64,000 bases of DNA from Epiperipatus broadwayi (lineage: Eukaryota; Onychophora; Udeonychophora; Euonychophora; Peripatidae): NCBI GenBank assembly GCA_028023455.1, contig JAQFVV010012510.1:2523420-2587419 (forward strand). The letters are read 5' to 3'. The position numbers and the translations under genes were made by a program. The notes beneath the pieces are model-generated. The model did not search any database. It saw nothing but the letters and a program-made list of their open reading frames with translations, and had not been told where the DNA came from. Shown piece by piece: positions 60,176 to 64,000 of the stretch (position 1 is the stretch's first letter; each line of letters opens with the position of its first letter).

Positions 60176-61964
60176 TAACCGGGAAGAGCAGTTTTTCTTT
60201 ACAAGTGCGAATGCTACATGAGCGTTATATATATAATGCAAGTATGTCACTTCCTACGTACAAAACATCGAGTTAAATTTTAAAAACATTTACACAACTT
60301 TTTGACAAAGGTTTTTATTAAAAGCTAATCACACAAGCAAAAATTAAAAGATTTTTAAATCATAAATAAATTGTAGATTCAAATTGGCTTTTATCTTACT
60401 AATTATACTAGCTTTAAAAGAATCTCTGCATAGGTGCAAGAGACATACATTCTTTTCATTTATTCTTTCTTCTAATTAAAAAAAAATATTGATAAATAAT
60501 ACAAAAATGAAACGATGTTGTCTTTTTATTATTAATTAGGAATGTGTGTGGGAGAGCAATTGTTAAGAATATATTTACTTTATTAAAAATAAATGACTTC
60601 AAATTTCGACTAAAGCAATTATAATTTATAATTTTCTGGACGATTTATTTCGGCAGTATAGACAGAGTTAAACTATCCTGTTTTGAATCAACCCTCTTTT
60701 TTGTCATTTCCTCCAGAAATCATTTATTTACTAATTCACAATATTTTTCAGATTCTGGTGTCAAAATAATAACAATATATATTTTTTCAATTTTGCAAAC
60801 ATTAGAGAAAGTTTATGACATGCGCAAAGGCTTTGATGTTTTTTTCCAAAAAGTCGAAAAAACAAACTTAAAAAAATACTTTTCTCAAATGAATATTCTA
60901 TTATCTAGTATGGTTTCTAATCAAAATAAAATGCATTTACTCAAAATAACATTAATTAAAATTGCATTTGTGTTTTTAATGCAATTTCTTTTACAATCCT
61001 TTCATTTTTAAAGTAAGATTGGTGTGTTATTTTTAGTGTATGACATTATTATTTCTATTTTTTATTATTAATATTTCACAGATTTCTATGGTGGCATATA
61101 TGAATTTTTATTTCTAACCATGCAGTATTAGCATTTTATCTTTAAATAATTAATATCCAAACTTTAAAGATGGGAGGGGATGGGGAGATGGAATTAGAAG
61201 TAAGGTGTTTGAGTTATATTTTGATTGTAATTTTATATACGGCAGGATCATAAGTAAGGTAAAATCTGTAAGCCATACAAATAATTATATTTAGGTATTT
61301 TTATAATGATTAGTACAAATCTTATTGTAAACAACAAAAGAATAAATTATTCCAATGTATTTTATTGTTTCGATTTGTTAATATTTGCAATACTAGATTT
61401 TATAGGCCATATTAGTATAAAATAGTGTAATATTACTATATTTGGTTTCAACATTAAATATTCCTATTGTAGAGTTCCGCACGATTTACAGTTAAATCCT
61501 TAATGTACTTTTAGAGTAGTATATAATTTCTTACTACCATTTGTCTTTTCCTTAAGTCTATAATGCTCTTGAGGCTTATAAAATTCTAATAAGAAAGAGG
61601 CAACTAGTCTAATTCCCTAGTCGGCTTAATGACCTAGGAGCCAGAAATCCTAGGAAAGATTAACGTTCTGCTAGTCTTCACAGTTGAAGAGGAAGAGAGA
61701 ACTGACTACTCTGCTACGTTATCTATATTTATTTTCCGTTCTTTTATTTTTTGTCTGGAATATTTTAGCTAATGCAGAAAAATGTAGACATCTTAAGCAG
61801 ATAAATAATTTAATCAAATTCCTTTCGATTTTTACAAATTTAAGTAATATAATGAATTGCATTAATTAAATCTCGTTTGTTATTAGAAATATTTTTTTTT
61901 CGGTAACAATAGATCTCTCATGTTTGTAATCTTATTTCAAAAAGCTTTTAAATCTAAGAATAAT

Positions 61965-62078
61965 GTCTTGCGTTGTTAGCCGAGAGGTATCGCAGCCGCC
62001 ATGCAAGCAAGTAGTTGGTTGCAGACGGTTGTGGGCTCGCGTCCCGGCCGATGCTATGACATATGAAAAAAAAAAAAA
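61965..62078 (+). mobile_element. tRNA-derived SINE, GTTGTTAGCC subtype
   Basis: Starts GTCTTGCGTTGTTAGCCGAG, ends GATGCTATGACATATG plus a 15 nt A-run. Target duplication AAATCTAAGAATAAT at 61950-61964 and 62079-62093, exact. Closest to the copy at 19-128. Confidence 0.92.
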
Positions 62079-62181
62079 AAATCTAAGAATAATTAATTCA
62101 ATGTCTATTTTTACTTTACTTTCATTTTAACCCCTTCCCCCTCCTGTAAAAAAAAAAAAAAAAAACACTTTCTTTAGTATT

Positions 62182-62313
62182 AAATTCAACATATGTAGTA
62201 TAATATTTGTATTGAAATAGATAAGGTCTTATCTATTTCATAGTCATAAATTCAACATATGTAGTATAATATTTGTATTGAAATAGATAAGGTCTTATCT
62301 ATTTCATAGTCAT
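62182..62313. repeat. 66 bp tandem duplication with a 28 bp palindrome
   Basis: Both units carry TGAAATAGATAAG-GT-CTTATCTATTTCA (62213-62240 and 62279-62306). The same palindrome is single at 44251-44278. Confidence 0.9.
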
Positions 62314-62971
62314 CCATGCGATCTTACAAGCCGGGAAGAGCTGGATAACATATTGTTAAAAGGGCTAGTAAAAAAAAATTAACATTGAAATTTTTTAAAG
62401 GAGTTATTACAAAAAAAATGTATTCTAAATTTTAGAAACGATAATCTAAGAACGAAAGAAACGTATACTTCCCAATTAAACAAGTAATATGTCTAAATGC
62501 CGTGGAACACGATTAATGAAGCTAAGGTAGGGCTTGTAATATTAAAGTCGCTGAGGGCTTTTGAGAAGTTTTATCTTCTCCCAATAATGTAATAGATATT
62601 ACTGTTAACACAAGAAAGGTTTACGATTTAAAATTAGAATAGAGTAAAATAATGTAATTAGTTTTTTTTTTATCAAAAATCTTTTTTTTAAATGTATTTT
62701 AAAAAAGGACGTTTAAATTAATATGGTTATGGGTGCGTAATTCAAAAGCAACAAAATTAAGGTAGATTAACGAACAATAGATTTTAAATGTAAAGTTTAA
62801 TTGAACCATATACATTTTGATTTAAATTATATATATATAAAATGAGATTTAAAGAAATTATGTTTATTGTAATTTTAAGGTTGAAATTTCGTGTTTGAAG
62901 GCAATACAATAAGAATATAAAGTATAATTAGATAGATAATAGTTTTACTTCTGATTGAAAACATTTAATTA

Positions 62972-64000
62972 GTTGTGGATTCAAATTGGCTTTTATCTTA
63001 TTAATTCTATTAACTATAAAAGAATTAAATGTGCTAGTCTCTGTATTGTATTTTTTCTTATTGTTGAAAATAAAATAAACATTCTTTTCATTTATATATT
63101 CTTTCTTTTAATTAAAAAAAAAATCAACATTGATAAATGAAACGATATTTTCTTTTTTATTATTAATCGGGAATGTGTCCGTGTGGGGGGGGGACATTGT
63201 TAAGAATTTATTTACTTTTTTAAAAATAAATGACTTCATATTTCGATAAACTAACACGATTATAATTTATAATTTCCTGGAGGATTTGTCTCAGCAGTAT
63301 AGACCGAACAGCTAAACAATCCTGTTTTGAATCAAACGTTTTTGTCATTTTATAGTGCTATAAAGTTATACGATCTCCAGAAATGGTTTCAAAATAATAA
63401 AATGTATTTTTTCAATTTTTGCAAACATTAGAGAAGTTCCTAAAATACATATTACCCAAGTTTATGACATGCGCAATGGGTTTGATGTTTTTTTCAAAAA
63501 CTCCAGAAAACAAACTTAAAAAATAAAAAAAAATACTTTTCTCACCAAAATAAAATATAGTATGTATATGCTTAAAAAAACATTGCTTAAAATTGCATTT
63601 GTTTTTTTAATGCAATTTCTTTTACAATGCTTTTAATTTTAAAGCAAGATTGGTCTTATTTTTTGTATATGATTTTTTTTTTTCTAATTTTTTTTATTTA
63701 ATAACATTTCTGAGATTTCTATGGTGGCATACATGAATTATTATTTCTAACCATTCATTGTTAGCATTTTATCCTTAAATAATTAATATTCAAACTTTAA
63801 GGAATCTGTGTCATTTTTGCAGAAAAAAATTCATGCCAACTATAGATATAAGGAGGAGGGGGTGGGATGGAAAAACTGAATTAGGTGTTTGAGTTATATT
63901 TTGGTTATAATTTTTATATACACCAGGATCTTAAATGAGGTAAAATCTATAAGCCATTCAAATAATTATATTTAGATATTTTTATAATGGTTAGTACAAA
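62972..64000 (+). repeat. Large non-coding repeat, copy 3, cut by window end
   Basis: Begins AGTTGTGGATTCAAATTGGC, the block found about 190 bp into copies 1 and 2, so it is joined in tandem to copy 2 with a period near 2.6 kb. It follows copies 1 and 2 collinearly to the end of the window. Confidence 0.85.

Larger units (their letters stand above)
60176..62970 (+). repeat. Large non-coding repeat, copy 2
   Basis: Collinear with 42007-44870. Holds a SINE at 61965-62078 in place of the small structured repeat, and a 66 bp tandem duplication (62182-62247, 62248-62313) that doubles the 28 bp palindrome. Lacks the G-run seen in copies 1 and 3. About 60 extra bases near 62492-62580 (ATGCCGTGGAACACG) are not in copy 1. 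Confidence 0.85.

Overview
This is eukaryotic, animal-type DNA, very AT-rich by eye, with almost no host coding sequence and many layers of transposable elements. An invertebrate metazoan is most likely. The reasons are an intronless rhodopsin-class GPCR, Penelope-like elements with a GIY-YIG endonuclease, RTE-type LINEs ending in TGA repeats, a Merlin-type transposase relic and an abundant tRNA-derived SINE family. I cannot name the species. There are no operons, Shine-Dalgarno sites or CRISPR arrays.

Layout. 1-1150: a SINE, an RTE-type LINE fragment (-) and a small foldback element. 2719-5568: two direct ~420 bp LTR-like repeats around a non-coding interior that holds a CTAACCCTAAA-type minisatellite. 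6704-11773: three members of one TA-flanked MITE family, one inserted inside another. 12057-12556: two weak candidate exons. 13.6-14.7 kb: a decayed gag-like fragment and a long ATT microsatellite. 17.7-19.2 kb: a decayed LINE reverse transcriptase (+) with a SINE inserted at its catalytic box. 19798-20712: the only well-supported host gene, a class A GPCR. 23-28 kb: a hairpin, a 136 bp tandem duplication and SINEs.

28984-34361: a young, structurally complete LTR retrotransposon (-) with ~1.59 kb LTRs, a primer-binding site, a polypurine tract and a 4 bp target duplication. Its interior encodes only a Gag-like protein and no pol. 36-45 kb: a small structured repeat, hairpins, a Merlin transposase relic and the first copy of a ~2.8 kb non-coding repeat. 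45-52 kb: mostly featureless, plus a 350-370 bp tandem repeat. 53 kb: the 3' end of an RTE-type LINE (-). 56.3-58.9 kb: two Penelope-like 3' halves joined head to head. 59.5 kb: a candidate first coding exon. 60.2-64.0 kb: a second and third copy of the 2.8 kb repeat, the last cut by the window edge.

Ten copies of the tRNA-derived SINE, in three sequence subtypes, are spread over the window, most with clear target-site duplications. They date other elements: one lies in the LINE reverse transcriptase, one in the Penelope arm and one in the 2.8 kb repeat. The most unusual items are the gag-only LTR element, the Penelope pair in which each arm keeps a different half of the GIY-YIG signature, the self-nested MITE, and one site used by two different insertions in paralogous repeats.
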